In this document: positions 18,946 through 29,916 of the stretch, one piece after another
Numbering within the stretch: position 1 is the first letter of the stretch
How the letters are laid out: the number at the start of each line of letters is the position of its first letter
Source of the DNA: Rhizobium herbae
Lineage (GTDB): Bacteria; Pseudomonadota; Alphaproteobacteria; Rhizobiales; Rhizobiaceae
Assembly: GCF_017873135.1 (NCBI RefSeq)
Contig: NZ_JAGGJV010000012.1
Span: forward strand, 124,001-188,000
DNA: 64,000 nucleotides
Direction: 5' to 3'
Notes under the pieces: generated by a model
Told to the model about the DNA's origin: nothing
Database searches by the model: none
The model's input: only the letters and a program-made list of their open reading frames with translations
Position numbers and translations under genes: made by a program

Positions 18946-19977
18946 TTACGATTTCGGGGCAGGGCCGGTCGAGGCCCTGACGATCAATTCCGTTCGCCAG
19001 AGCTCCTGATCCGGATAGTCGCCGGTCTTCAGGATGCGGGAAATCAGCCGGGTGGCGATCCGCGAGCCCGCCGCCCGCAAGGATGAGCGTGTCGTCGTCA
19101 GTGGAACGCTGAAATTTTCAGGTTTCAGCATCGGCAACACGTCGTCATGGGCAATCAGCGAAATATCGGCGCCGATCTGCAATCCCGCCTTGTTGATGGC
19201 CCTGACCGCCCCGAGCGCGATCACGGTACTGGAACAGAGTACAGCGGTCGGCGGCTGCTCCCGCTCCAGAAACTGCTGCATGGCACGGTGGCCGTATTCA
19301 TCGGTCATCAGCGAATTCTGCACCAGGCCTTCGTCGAGGCTCAGGCCGTTCTCCTCAAGCGCGCGTCGCATTCCCTTCATGCGGCGGATCGAAAAGGTGA
19401 GGTTTCCCGGTCCGTTGATCAGCGCGATCCGCCGATGCCCTAGCTGGATCAGCAGGCGCGTCGCGTCATAGAAGGCGCCGGTGTTGTCGATATCCAGAAA
19501 TGGATAGTCGGCGGGTTGCCCAATTGCCCGGCCATGCACGACAAAAGGGATCGACAGCGATTTTAGCATGGCGATGCGCGGGTCGTTGGCGCGCACATAG
19601 GCAAGGAACAGCGCATCGACATTGCCGCTGGCAGCCAGCCGCTTGAAGGTCGCCTCTTCGTCGTCGGGTGCGCTCGGATTGATGACGAAGTGGAAATCAT
19701 GCCGGACGGATTCTTCGCCGAGCCCTGCCAGGAATTCGCCGAAATGCACGTCCGAATCAATCCCCCGGGCGATCGGCATGACAAGTCCGATCGATCCCGC
19801 CCGGCCCGTTGCAAGCCTTTGGGCGGCGCGGTTCGGCCGGTATCCGGTCTCGTGGACCGCACTTAACACCCGTTGACGTGTTTCGGCATTCACTTCCGGA
19901 TAGCCGTTGAGCGCCCGGCTGACCGTCGTTTGCGACAGCCCCAACATCTCTGCCAGCTGCTTCAAATTCACATTCAT
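18946..19977 (-). CDS. aglR: LacI-family repressor of alpha-glucoside genes, AglR
   Basis: 343 residues. The N-terminal HTH (NLKQLAEMLGLSQTTVSRAL) with hinge helix (RPNRAAQRLATG) is followed by a periplasmic-binding-protein-like effector domain. It sits divergently next to the agl transport operon, as in Sinorhizobium meliloti, where AglR represses aglEFGAK until an alpha-glucoside binds. A palindrome lies 17 bp upstream of its start codon and another near aglE, so autoregulation is likely. Confidence 0.9.
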   Translation of the reverse strand: MNVNLKQLAEMLGLSQTTVSRALNGYPEVNAETRQRVLSAVHETGYRPNRAAQRLATGRAGSIGLVMPIARGIDSDVHFGEFLAGLGEESVRHDFHFVINPSAPDDEEATFKRLAASGNVDALFLAYVRANDPRIAMLKSLSIPFVVHGRAIGQPADYPFLDIDNTGAFYDATRLLIQLGHRRIALINGPGNLTFSIRRMKGMRRALEENGLSLDEGLVQNSLMTDEYGHRAMQQFLEREQPPTAVLCSSTVIALGAVRAINKAGLQIGADISLIAHDDVLPMLKPENFSVPLTTTRSSLRAAGSRIATRLISRILKTGDYPDQELWRTELIVRASTGPAPKS

Positions 19978-19993
19978 GGCAAGCGCGCCCTCC

Positions 19994-20005
19994 CAAAGCG
20001 CTTTG
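19994..20005. promoter_or_regulatory. AglR-type operator in front of aglR
   Basis: CAAAGCGCTTTG is a perfect 12-bp palindrome with the central CG step typical of LacI-family sites. It lies 17 bp upstream of the aglR start codon, a position suited to autorepression. The same 12 bases recur at 20197-20208 before aglE. Confidence 0.7.
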
Positions 20006-20157
20006 ATTTCTACATGTTTTTCGCTTCCAATCCCCAGCGCGCAACGTTTTTTGTATCATCGGCATTGATCGGCAACCAGAAAAATCCGCTTCATTGCGCC
20101 GCAAACCTTCGCTGCAGTGCATGAATTAGGCCTTTCTTCGCCGTTAATGGGAAAGCT

Positions 20158-20186
20158 CTTGACTTCCTGCCCGTCAAAATGATTTG
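20158..20186 (+). promoter_or_regulatory. Possible aglE promoter
   Basis: CTTGAC at 20158-20163 matches the rhizobial -35 consensus. A 17-bp spacer leads to GATTTG, a weak -10. The operator palindrome begins about 10 bp further downstream, where a bound repressor would block initiation. Confidence 0.4.
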
Positions 20187-20195
20187 TTAGCAAAC

Positions 20196-20209
20196 TCAAA
20201 GCGCTTTGA
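20196..20209. promoter_or_regulatory. AglR-type operator in front of aglE
   Basis: TCAAAGCGCTTTGA is a perfect 14-bp palindrome containing the same 12-bp core as the aglR operator. It lies 65 bp upstream of the aglE GTG start and just after the proposed promoter. Confidence 0.72.
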
Positions 20210-20273
20210 ATTTTGTGGCGCGGTGATGTTTGCCCGGCATCAATGGGTCGGGTCTTTCTTGGGAGGAAATGAC

Positions 20274-21632
20274 GTGAAGAGAACATTCTTGATGGGAGTG
20301 GCGGCGCTTGCGCTTGTGGCCGGCGCCACAAATGCAGCCGAGCTGAAGTTCAAGCCGGGCGAAGATTCCAAATTCAACTGGGCAAGTTTCGAAGAATTCA
20401 AGAAGGGTCATGACCTCAAGGGGCAGACGCTGACGATCTTTGGGCCGTGGCGCGGCGAGGACCAGGCGCTGGTCGAATCGGTGCTCGACTATTTCCGCGA
20501 TGCGACCGGCGTCGATGTGAAATATTCCTCGTCCGAAAATTATGAGCAGCAGATCGTCATCGACACGCAGGCGGGCAGCCCTCCGGATGTCGCCGTCCTG
20601 CCGCAGCCGGGGCTGATCGCCGACCTCGCCTCGAAGGGGTACCTGACGCCGCTCGGCGAAGAGACCAAGAAGTGGCTTCTCGAAAATTACGCCGCCGGCC
20701 AGTCTTGGGTCGATCTGTCGACCTATGCAGGCAAGGACGGCAAGAAGGAACTCTACGCATTCCCCTACAAGATCGATGTGAAGTCGCTCGTCTGGTACGT
20801 GCCGGAAAACTTCGAGGATTCGGGCTATGAAGTTCCGAAGACCATGGAAGAGCTGAAAGCCCTGACCGAGAAGATCGTTGCCGATGGCGGCACGCCGTGG
20901 TGCATTGGTCTCGGTTCCGGCGGCGCGACCGGCTGGCCGGCGACCGACTGGGTCGAAGACATGATGCTGCGCACGCAGCCGGCCGACGTCTATGACAAGT
21001 GGGTTACCAATGCGATCCCGTTCAACGATCCGGCCGTCGTCGGCGCCATCGATGAATTCGGCTGGTTTGCCAAGAACGACAAGAACGTCGATGGCGGCGC
21101 TGCCGCTGTCGCGTCTGCCGACTTCCGCGACAGCCCGAAGGGCCTCTTTGCCTCGCCGCCGAAGTGCTACCTGCACCATCAGGCATCGTTCATCCCGTCG
21201 TTCTTCCCCGAAGGCACCAAGGTTGGCGAAGACGCGGACTTCTTCTACATGCCGCCTTATGCCAGCAAGCCGGAACTCGGCAATCCTGTTCTCGGTGCTG
21301 GCACGCTTGCCATGATCACCAAGGATACGCCGGCTTCGCGCGCCTTCATCGAGTTCCTGGAAACTCCGATCGCCCATGAAGTCTGGATGGCGCAAACGAG
21401 CTTCCTGACGCCGTTGAAGAGCGCCAACAAGGATGCCTATGCCAATGGTCCGATGAAGAAGCAGGGCGAAATCCTGCTGAACGCAACGACCTTCCGCTTT
21501 GACGGCTCCGATCTGATGCCGGGCAAGATTGGCGCAGGCGCGTTCTGGACCGGCATGGTCGATTATGTCGGCGGCAAGTCGGCGAAGGATGTGGCTGATG
21601 GTATCCAGAAAGCTTGGGACTCGATCAAGTAA
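20274..21632 (+). CDS. aglE: Alpha-glucoside ABC transporter substrate-binding protein AglE
   Basis: 452 residues from GTG 20274, chosen because GGGAGGAA lies 5 bp upstream and a clean signal peptide follows (VKRTFLMGVAALALVAGATNA|AE). Mature protein is a type-1 extracellular solute-binding protein: LTIFGPWRGEDQALVESVLD and GSPPDVAVLPQPGLIADL are typical of sugar binders. In S. meliloti this system takes up sucrose, maltose and trehalose. A 199-bp repeat-rich gap separates it from aglF, a common way to make more binding protein than permease. Confidence 0.93.
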   Translation: MKRTFLMGVAALALVAGATNAAELKFKPGEDSKFNWASFEEFKKGHDLKGQTLTIFGPWRGEDQALVESVLDYFRDATGVDVKYSSSENYEQQIVIDTQAGSPPDVAVLPQPGLIADLASKGYLTPLGEETKKWLLENYAAGQSWVDLSTYAGKDGKKELYAFPYKIDVKSLVWYVPENFEDSGYEVPKTMEELKALTEKIVADGGTPWCIGLGSGGATGWPATDWVEDMMLRTQPADVYDKWVTNAIPFNDPAVVGAIDEFGWFAKNDKNVDGGAAAVASADFRDSPKGLFASPPKCYLHHQASFIPSFFPEGTKVGEDADFFYMPPYASKPELGNPVLGAGTLAMITKDTPASRAFIEFLETPIAHEVWMAQTSFLTPLKSANKDAYANGPMKKQGEILLNATTFRFDGSDLMPGKIGAGAFWTGMVDYVGGKSAKDVADGIQKAWDSIK

Positions 21633-21678
21633 GGAACGATAAGGGGGAATACGGTTTTCCCTTTTCGATGATGCCGGC

Positions 21679-21785
21679 ACCTCCCTCTCAAGGGGGAGGT
21701 GTCTCAAAGCCCAGTTGGTTTCTGACCAAGAGTTCGAGATGCAAAAGACTGATTTCCCCTTGAGGGGAAATGTCACGAAGTGACA
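21679..21785. repeat. Intergenic palindromic mosaic between aglE and aglF
   Basis: Three hairpins in about 110 bp: CACCTCCC/GGGAGGTG (21679-21686, 21694-21701), ATTTCCCC/GGGGAAAT (21752-21759, 21764-21771) and TGTCAC/GTGACA (21771-21776, 21780-21785). The style resembles intergenic mosaic elements of rhizobia. It lies inside the operon and could stabilise the aglE message, but I cannot match it to a named family. Confidence 0.5.
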
Positions 21786-21831
21786 GGGGGGCGAACTCTC
21801 CCCAACCGATTTTCCTGGGGAGGAAGTTGCC

Positions 21832-22842
21832 ATGCAGCAGTTGTTATTCGCCATCGCCACGATGGCAGCGGGGGTTCTGGCCTGCGCCGCCTATTTCTTC
21901 GGCACGAACTGGATCCTCGACAAGCTCTTTCCGTCGAAGGGCCTCACCGGTCCGCTTGCCTCGCGCAACCTGCGCATCACCAATGCCATCAGGCCTTGGC
22001 TCTTCCTCGGACCGGCGCTGTTCTCGCTGACCATCTACCTGATCTATCCGGTGATCGCCTCCGTCTGGCTCAGCCTGCATGACAGGGCGGGGGAGAATTT
22101 CGTCGGGTTGAACAATTTCATCTGGATGTTCAACGACGGTGAATTCCGCCAGTCGATCTACAACAACTTCCTCTGGCTGCTGGTCGTTCCCGCCGCCGCC
22201 ACGTTTTTTGGCCTCATTATCGCGGCGCTGACCGACCGCATCTGGTGGGGCAATATCGCCAAGACGCTGATCTTCATGCCGATGGCGATCTCGTTTGTCG
22301 GTGCCTCGGTGATCTGGAAATTCATCTACGACTACCGCGCCGAAGGCACCGAGCAGATCGGCATCCTGAACGCGATCGTCGTCTATTTCGGCGGCTCGCC
22401 GGAAGCCTGGGTGACGCTGCCGTTCTGGAACAACTTTTTCCTGATGGTCATCCTGATCTGGATCCAGACCGGTTTCGCCATGGTCATCCTCTCGGCCGCC
22501 CTGCGCGGCATTCCCGAGGAAACCATTGAAGCCGCCGTCATCGATGGCGCCAATGGCCTGCAGATTTTCTTCAAGATCATGATCCCGCAAATGTGGGGCA
22601 CGATCGCCGTCGTCTGGACCACCATCACAATCCTGGTGCTCAAGGTCTTCGACATCGTGCTCGCCATGACCAACGGGCAGTGGCAAAGCCAGGTTCTTGC
22701 CAACCTCATGTTCGACTGGATGTTCCGCGGTGGCGGTGACTTCGGACGGGGCGCGGCGATCGCCGTCATCATCATGGTGCTGGTGATCCCGATCATGGTC
22801 TGGAATATCCGCAACGCTGCCAAGGAAATGGAGGGCCATTGA
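21832..22842 (+). CDS. aglF: Alpha-glucoside ABC transporter permease AglF
   Basis: 336 residues, MalF-type permease with an extra N-terminal helix (residues 1-25) and about seven or eight membrane segments. The binding-protein-dependent transport signature (EETIEAAVIDGANGLQIFFK, EAA-x3-G loop) sits near residue 230 and docks on AglK. GAGGAAG lies a few bases before the start. Followed by aglG after 1 bp. Confidence 0.94.
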   Translation: MQQLLFAIATMAAGVLACAAYFFGTNWILDKLFPSKGLTGPLASRNLRITNAIRPWLFLGPALFSLTIYLIYPVIASVWLSLHDRAGENFVGLNNFIWMFNDGEFRQSIYNNFLWLLVVPAAATFFGLIIAALTDRIWWGNIAKTLIFMPMAISFVGASVIWKFIYDYRAEGTEQIGILNAIVVYFGGSPEAWVTLPFWNNFFLMVILIWIQTGFAMVILSAALRGIPEETIEAAVIDGANGLQIFFKIMIPQMWGTIAVVWTTITILVLKVFDIVLAMTNGQWQSQVLANLMFDWMFRGGGDFGRGAAIAVIIMVLVIPIMVWNIRNAAKEMEGH

Positions 22843-22843
22843 G

Positions 22844-23989
22844 ATGATTGCTTCTTCCCGCTCGCCACTCGTCTGGGTCGTCCATATCTCCGTCATCCTT
22901 CTGGTCGTCCTCTGGACGTTGCCGACCGCCGGCCTGTTGATCTCGTCGCTGCGTGACAAGGACCAGTTGGCCGTTTCCGGCTGGTGGACGGCTCTTTCCA
23001 CGTCGTCGCAGAACCTGACCGGCCGTGCAGCCTCGCCGGAATCGCAGGTCGAACGTGACGGGAAGTTCGTCATCGCCGGCAACCTTCTGGAGGGCGGCAA
23101 TTCAAAGGTTTCGGCCTTCGGCTTTCGGCCGCTGCAACCGACCGCATTCCCAGCCGGCACGCCCGCCGACATCGGCGACGGCCAGACACTGACCGTCAAG
23201 GACGACGGCAGTTACGAAATCGTTTCGCCCACCCGCATGGAAGGCGCGCGCGGCCAGCGTATCTTCTACACGGCTGCCATCCCGCCGCGCTTTACCTTTG
23301 ACAACTACCGCGAAGTCATGCGCGCCGAAGGCATCGGTGCTTCCTTCATCAACTCGCTGACCGTCGCCATTCCCGCGACGATCATCCCGATCCTCGTCGC
23401 CGCCTTCGCCGCCTATGCGCTCGCCTGGATGAAGTTTCCGGGGCGCGCGATCCTGATCGCCGTCGTCGTCGGCCTTCTCGTTGTGCCGCTGCAGATGTCG
23501 CTCATCCCGCTGCTGAAACTCTACAACGGCGTCGGCGCGTTCCTCGGCGTGCCTGCCAAGACCTATGTCGGCATCTGGCTGGCGCATATGGGCTTCGGCC
23601 TGCCGCTGGCGATCTATCTGTTGCGCAACTACATGGCCGGCCTGCCGCGCGAGATCATGGAATCGGCCCGGGTCGATGGCGCCAGCGATTTCGATATCTT
23701 CATCAAGATCATCCTGCCGCTATCCTTCCCGGCGCTTGCCTCCTTCTCGATCTTCCAGTTCCTGTGGACCTGGAACGACCTTCTGGTCGCCATGGTTTTC
23801 CTCGGAACCGGCAACAACGAACTGGTCCTGACCGGACGCCTCGTCAACCTCTTGGGTTCGCGTGGCGGCAACTGGGAAATCCTGACGGCATCGGCTTTCG
23901 TCACCATCATCGTGCCCCTGATCGTCTTCTTCACGCTGCAGCGCTACCTCGTGCGCGGCCTGCTGGCGGGATCGGTCAAGGGCGGTTGA
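22844..23989 (+). CDS. aglG: Alpha-glucoside ABC transporter permease AglG
   Basis: 381 residues, MalG-type permease. Six membrane segments, with a large periplasmic insertion between helices 1 and 2 (about residues 45-150), which is typical of AglG and longer than E. coli MalG. The EAA loop (PREIMESARVDGASDFDIFI) is near residue 265. Starts 1 bp after the aglF stop. Confidence 0.94.
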   Translation: MIASSRSPLVWVVHISVILLVVLWTLPTAGLLISSLRDKDQLAVSGWWTALSTSSQNLTGRAASPESQVERDGKFVIAGNLLEGGNSKVSAFGFRPLQPTAFPAGTPADIGDGQTLTVKDDGSYEIVSPTRMEGARGQRIFYTAAIPPRFTFDNYREVMRAEGIGASFINSLTVAIPATIIPILVAAFAAYALAWMKFPGRAILIAVVVGLLVVPLQMSLIPLLKLYNGVGAFLGVPAKTYVGIWLAHMGFGLPLAIYLLRNYMAGLPREIMESARVDGASDFDIFIKIILPLSFPALASFSIFQFLWTWNDLLVAMVFLGTGNNELVLTGRLVNLLGSRGGNWEILTASAFVTIIVPLIVFFTLQRYLVRGLLAGSVKGG

Positions 23990-24020
23990 GACCTCTTAAA
24001 TCCAAGGAACTTCTACAGGA

Positions 24021-25685
<1,665 letters not shown>

Positions 25686-25745
25686 TCGGATCAAGCCGGC
25701 ATCCACGGGTGTCGATAAAAATGAGAGAATGAAGGGGAGGATGAC

Positions 25746-26834
25746 ATGGCAGGTTTGCAACTGAAGAATATCCGCAAGTCCTATGGCGCGGTGGATGTCA
25801 TCCATGGCATCGATCTGGATATCAAACAGGGCGAGTTCGTCGTCTTCGTCGGCCCGTCCGGTTGCGGAAAGTCGACGCTGCTGCGCATGATCGCCGGTCT
25901 TGAGGAAATCTCCGGCGGCGAAATGTATATTGCCGAGCGGCTGGTCAACGAAGTGCCGCCCTCGCAGCGCGGCATCGCCATGGTCTTCCAGTCCTACGCG
26001 CTCTACCCGCACATGACAGTTTACGACAACATGGCCTTCGGCATGCGCATCGCCAAGGAATCGAAGGAAGAGATCGACCGCCGCGTCCGCGCCGCCGCCG
26101 ATATCCTGCAGCTGACCAAATATCTCGACCGCCTGCCGAAGGCGCTTTCCGGCGGCCAGCGCCAGCGCGTCGCCATCGGCCGGGCGATCTGCCGCGACCC
26201 GAAGGTCTTCCTGTTCGATGAGCCGTTGTCGAACCTCGACGCCGCCTTGCGTGTTGCCACCCGCATCGAGATCGCCAAGCTGAACGAATCCATGCCGGAT
26301 ACGACGATGATCTACGTGACACACGATCAGGTTGAGGCGATGACGCTCGCCGATCGGATCGTTGTGCTCTCGGCCGGTCATATCGAGCAGGTCGGTCCCC
26401 CGCTGGTACTCTACGAGCGCCCGGCCAACCTCTTCGTTGCCCGCTTCATCGGCTCGCCGGCGATGAACATCATCCCGGCCAAGATTGTCGGCACCGGTGC
26501 CGAGACCACGGTCGAATTGCCGGGCGGTAAGACGGACGTCCTCGATATCCCGACCGCAGCTTCGGAAAACGGCAAGGCCGCAAGCTTCGGCGTGCGGCCG
26601 GAAGACCTGCGGGTTTCGACCAGCGACAACTTCCTGTTCGAAGGTACTGTCGCGATCATCGAAGCGCTAGGCGAAGTCACCCTGCTTTATATCGAAGGGC
26701 TCGTTGCCAACGAACCGATCATCGCCAAGGTGCCGGGTATCCTTGATATCAAGCGCGGCGAGAAGGTCCGCTTCACGGCCGACAAGGCAAAGCTGCATCT
26801 GTTCGATGCAAACGGCAAGAGCTACCGCGTCTAG
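25746..26834 (+). CDS. aglK: Alpha-glucoside ABC transporter ATPase AglK
   Basis: 362 residues, MalK/UgpC-type. Walker A GPSGCGKST near residue 37, signature LSGGQRQRVAIGRAI near 134, Walker B VFLFDEPLSNLD near 155, and the switch His in YVTHDQVEAMTLAD. Residues 240-362 form the OB-fold regulatory domain (GVRPEDLRVS). A GGGGAGGA ribosome site precedes the ATG. The operon ends at the terminator immediately downstream. Confidence 0.95.
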   Translation: MAGLQLKNIRKSYGAVDVIHGIDLDIKQGEFVVFVGPSGCGKSTLLRMIAGLEEISGGEMYIAERLVNEVPPSQRGIAMVFQSYALYPHMTVYDNMAFGMRIAKESKEEIDRRVRAAADILQLTKYLDRLPKALSGGQRQRVAIGRAICRDPKVFLFDEPLSNLDAALRVATRIEIAKLNESMPDTTMIYVTHDQVEAMTLADRIVVLSAGHIEQVGPPLVLYERPANLFVARFIGSPAMNIIPAKIVGTGAETTVELPGGKTDVLDIPTAASENGKAASFGVRPEDLRVSTSDNFLFEGTVAIIEALGEVTLLYIEGLVANEPIIAKVPGILDIKRGEKVRFTADKAKLHLFDANGKSYRV

Positions 26835-26852
26835 ACCGCAGTTGCATTTTTA

Positions 26853-26888
26853 AAACCCGCCTGGATTGCAGTTCCGGGCGGTTTTTTT
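26853..26888 (+). terminator. Rho-independent terminator of the agl operon
   Basis: AAACC-GCC pairs with GGCGGTTT across one bulged C, followed by a run of seven T (26882-26888). It begins about 20 bp after the aglK stop. Confidence 0.75.
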
Positions 26889-26978
26889 ATACGCCCTGTG
26901 CCGAAATCATCCATCGACTCACGCTCTGTTAAATCTCTGTCGCTAATGTTTTTGCAACCAAAGGCGAGGGAGCAAAAG

Positions 26979-27386
26979 ATGCGGGGACAGGCATCCGATA
27001 AACCGACATATCTGAGTAAGGAAGAGTCCTTCATGTACGACCGGGAAGCCAACTTCCCGATGGAGGACACGCGCAACGAGGCGCGGATCGAATATACCGA
27101 AAAGGGCATGTTGAACCTGAGCTCGCGCCGTTGCGAGTTGCTGAAGATATCGAAAAGCAGCGCCGTCATCGGCATCGCCACGCAGTTCAAGCTGCCGCAG
27201 AATTTCTATCTCGATGTTCCCAGTGCCCGTATCGGCATGGTTGGCTGCATCGTCAAGCGGGTCCATGCCAACAACATCATCGAGGCGCGTTTTCTGCGCC
27301 TGATGTCGGAGCGCGACCTCAACCGGATTTTTGTCTACAGCACGCATCCAAACCACCGGAACCGCGTGCTGGATATCTATAGCTGA
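26979..27386 (+). CDS. PilZ-like small protein
   Basis: 135 residues from ATG 26979, which has GAGGGAG 6 bp upstream. RNEAR (Arg32 and Arg36) fits the RxxxR c-di-GMP motif of PilZ domains. The rest has the strand pattern of the family (CELLKISKSSAVIGI, then LPQNFYLDV and GCIVKRVHANNIIEARFL). The second c-di-GMP motif (D/N-x-S-x-x-G) is degenerate here (KISKSS), so ligand binding is uncertain. Stand-alone gene between the agl terminator and a hairpin. Confidence 0.65.
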   Translation: MRGQASDKPTYLSKEESFMYDREANFPMEDTRNEARIEYTEKGMLNLSSRRCELLKISKSSAVIGIATQFKLPQNFYLDVPSARIGMVGCIVKRVHANNIIEARFLRLMSERDLNRIFVYSTHPNHRNRVLDIYS

Positions 27387-27391
27387 TCTCT

Positions 27392-27412
27392 CCTCTCTCC
27401 ACCGGGGAGAGG
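27392..27412. repeat. Small palindrome after the PilZ-like gene
   Basis: CCTCTCTCC-ACC-GGGGAGAGG forms a 9-bp stem with one G-T pair and a 3-nt loop. No T tract follows, so it is either a weak terminator or one of the short GC-rich palindromes scattered in rhizobial genomes. Confidence 0.5.
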
Positions 27413-27490
27413 AAGCTTCGGCCTATGCTTGACTTCGTGCGCAAGAGACGGATTGATAGAGATTGCGTGACAGAAGCGAGACAATGACCC

Positions 27491-27856
27491 ATGAAGCCAC
27501 CCTATCGCCTTTCCTGTCATTGCGGCGATATCTGCCTTGAAGTCGATGACGAGATTTCCGAACTGGTCGAATGCAATTGCTCGACATGCCGGCGCTCTGG
27601 CTTCCTTCACTGGAAAATACCGGCCAGCAAGGTGACGCTGGTCAGCGAAAAGCGGCGCATGTCCACCTATGTCTGGCGCTGCGTCACCGAAGGCCACCAT
27701 TTTTGCCCGACTTGCGGTGTTGCCCTGATGCGCAGCGGTTATCCCGGCGGGCGCGTCTCGGTCAATGCCCGGTGCATCGAGGGTATCGATATCTTCGAAC
27801 TGGCCATCGAACGCTATGACGGCCGGAGCGACATGCATCCCGGGCCGCTGCCCTGA
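27491..27856 (+). CDS. GFA/CENP-V family zinc-binding protein
   Basis: 121 residues. Zinc ligands of the GFA fold are present: SCHCGDICLE near residue 9, CNCSTCRRSG near 29 and FCPTCGVALMR near 72. The founding member was linked to glutathione-dependent formaldehyde activation, but most family members have no proven reaction. Single gene, convergent with edd. Confidence 0.85.
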   Translation: MKPPYRLSCHCGDICLEVDDEISELVECNCSTCRRSGFLHWKIPASKVTLVSEKRRMSTYVWRCVTEGHHFCPTCGVALMRSGYPGGRVSVNARCIEGIDIFELAIERYDGRSDMHPGPLP

Positions 27857-27908
27857 TCAAATCCCGCCAGACAGGAAAACCTCGATTTATTGTCGAAGGC
27901 TCCGGCTT

Positions 27909-29729
27909 TCAGTGGAAAAACACGCTGGCGCCGTGGTCGGCGGAGCCTGTGGCAGCGCGGAAGGGAGCGAAAAGCTCCCGGCCCATGCCGAACTCGTTGT
28001 CCGACAGATCGGCCTCGGCCGGTTGGCGGCTGGCCAGTTCCGCGGCATCGACAAGCACCTGGATCGTGCCGTGAATAGCGTCGAGCCGGATGATGTCGCC
28101 TTCGCGGATCTTGGAGATCGGCCCGCCGTCCTTGGCTTCCGGCGTCATGTGGATCGCCGACGGCACCTTGCCCGACGCGCCCGACATGCGGCCGTCGGTG
28201 ACGAGCGCCACGGTCTGGCCGCGATCCTGCAGAATGCCGAGTACGGTGGTCAGCTTGTGCAGTTCCGGCATGCCATTGGCCTTCGGGCCCTGGAAACGGA
28301 CGACGGCGACGAAGTCACCCTCGAGCTTGCCCTCCTTGAAGGCTGTCTGCAGTTCGGACTGATCGTGGAAGATCTTGGCCGGAGCCTCGATGACATGGCG
28401 TTCCGGCTTGACGGCCGAGATCTTGATGACCGCCTTGCCAAGATTGCCGGTCAGCATCTTCAGGCCGCCGGAATGCTGGAACGGATGTTCGACGGTCGAA
28501 AGCACTTTCGGATCGTGGCTGTGTTCCGGCGCCGGTTCGCGGGCGACAGTGCCGTTCTCGCCGAGCTTGACGTCGATCGCATAGGCCTCGAGGCCCTGGC
28601 CAAAGACGGTGCGCACGTCGTCGTGCAACAGGCCGTGCTTGAGAAGCTGGCTGATCAGATAGCCCATGCCGCCGGCCGCGTGGAAATGGTTCACGTCGGC
28701 AAGGCCGTTCGGATAGACGCGGGCAAGCAGCGGGATGATGTCGGAAAGTTCCGAAATATCCTGCCATGTCAGCGCGATGCCGGCCGAACGCGCCATGGCG
28801 ACCAGATGCATGGTGTGGTTGGTCGAGCCGCCGGTCGCATGCAGGCCGACGACGCCGTTGACGATCGAGCGTTCGTCGATCATTTCGCCGGCCGGCGTGA
28901 ACTCGTTGCCAAGCGCCGTGATGGCCAGCGCCCGTTTGGTGGCTTCGCGGGTGAGCGCGTCGCGCAGCGGCGTGCCCGGATTGATGAAGGAGGCGCCGGG
29001 CAGGTGGAAGCCCATGATTTCCATCAGCATCTGGTTGGAGTTGGCCGTACCGTAGAAAGTACAGGTACCGGGACCGTGATAGGATTTCGATTCCGCTTCG
29101 AGCAGTTCGTCGCGGCCGATCTTGCCCTCGGCAAACAGCTGGCGCACGCGTGACTTTTCGTCGTTCGGCAGACCGGTGGTCATCGGACCGGCCGGGATGA
29201 AAACGGCAGGCAAGTGGCCGAAGGTCATGGCGGCGATCATCAGGCCGGGTACGATCTTGTCGCAAACGCCAAGATAGACGGTGCTGTCGAACATATTGTG
29301 CGACAGGCCGACACCCGCGGCCATGGCGATCAGGTCGCGAGAAAACAGCGACAGCTCCATTCCGGGCTGGCCTTGGGTAACACCGTCGCACATGGCCGGA
29401 ACGCCGCCGGCCACCTGTGCCACGCCGCCGACTTCATGGGCTGCCTGACGGATCAGTGCCGGATAGGTTTCAAACGGCTGATGCGCGGAAAGCATATCGT
29501 TGTACGAGGTGATGATGCCAAGGTTCAGTACCTCGTCACCCGAAAGGGCGACCTTTTCCGAGGGGGAACAGACGGCAAAACCATGGGCAAGGTTGCCGCA
29601 GCCGAGAACCGATCGGTTGACGCGCTTGGATGCCGCCGAGCGAACGCGCGCCAGATAAGGCTCGCGATAGGGTTTGGAGCGTTCGACGATGCGGGCGGTG
29701 ATCGCGGCAATGCGGCTGTCGGCGGACAT
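27909..29729 (-). CDS. edd: Phosphogluconate dehydratase Edd
   Basis: 606 residues, [4Fe-4S]-dependent dehydratase of the IlvD/Edd family, converting 6-phosphogluconate to 2-keto-3-deoxy-6-phosphogluconate. Cluster cysteines lie in [16 protein letters not shown] and [11 protein letters not shown]. The C-terminal [18 protein letters not shown] motif is typical. The start has AGGA close upstream. Third gene of the zwf-pgl-edd unit; the partner aldolase (eda) is not in the window. Confidence 0.96.
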   Translation of the reverse strand: MSADSRIAAITARIVERSKPYREPYLARVRSAASKRVNRSVLGCGNLAHGFAVCSPSEKVALSGDEVLNLGIITSYNDMLSAHQPFETYPALIRQAAHEVGGVAQVAGGVPAMCDGVTQGQPGMELSLFSRDLIAMAAGVGLSHNMFDSTVYLGVCDKIVPGLMIAAMTFGHLPAVFIPAGPMTTGLPNDEKSRVRQLFAEGKIGRDELLEAESKSYHGPGTCTFYGTANSNQMLMEIMGFHLPGASFINPGTPLRDALTREATKRALAITALGNEFTPAGEMIDERSIVNGVVGLHATGGSTNHTMHLVAMARSAGIALTWQDISELSDIIPLLARVYPNGLADVNHFHAAGGMGYLISQLLKHGLLHDDVRTVFGQGLEAYAIDVKLGENGTVAREPAPEHSHDPKVLSTVEHPFQHSGGLKMLTGNLGKAVIKISAVKPERHVIEAPAKIFHDQSELQTAFKEGKLEGDFVAVVRFQGPKANGMPELHKLTTVLGILQDRGQTVALVTDGRMSGASGKVPSAIHMTPEAKDGGPISKIREGDIIRLDAIHGTIQVLVDAAELASRQPAEADLSDNEFGMGRELFAPFRAATGSADHGASVFFH

Positions 29730-29817
29730 GGCAATCCTGTTCCGGAGTGTTCGCCACTCCTGTGGTCTGCATGGTTTCGTTCATCCGGGTCTTGGGGCCC
29801 CGGATCTCGGGCTTGAA

Positions 29818-29862
29818 GCATGTCGCGCAAAAGTGTGCAGCGGTTTTGCGATAGCGACATGC
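29818..29862. repeat. Rhizobial intergenic palindromic repeat between pgl and edd
   Basis: Perfect 9-bp outer arms GCATGTCGC (29818-29826) and GCGACATGC (29854-29862), with inner arms GCAAAA (29827-29832) and TTTTGC (29844-29849); a 4-nt bulge GATA lies on one side. This looks like the dispersed palindromic elements of rhizobial intergenic regions. It interrupts the zwf-pgl-edd unit, which otherwise has tight spacing. Confidence 0.7.
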
Positions 29863-29916
29863 ATAAAATCAAAGACCTAAAGCGCAGGAAGCGATCCCCG
29901 GAGATCGCGACCCGCT

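Noticed and set aside
20196-21860. Long minus-strand frame opposite aglE
   Set aside because: Antisense shadow of a clear transporter gene; it would also run through the operator region.
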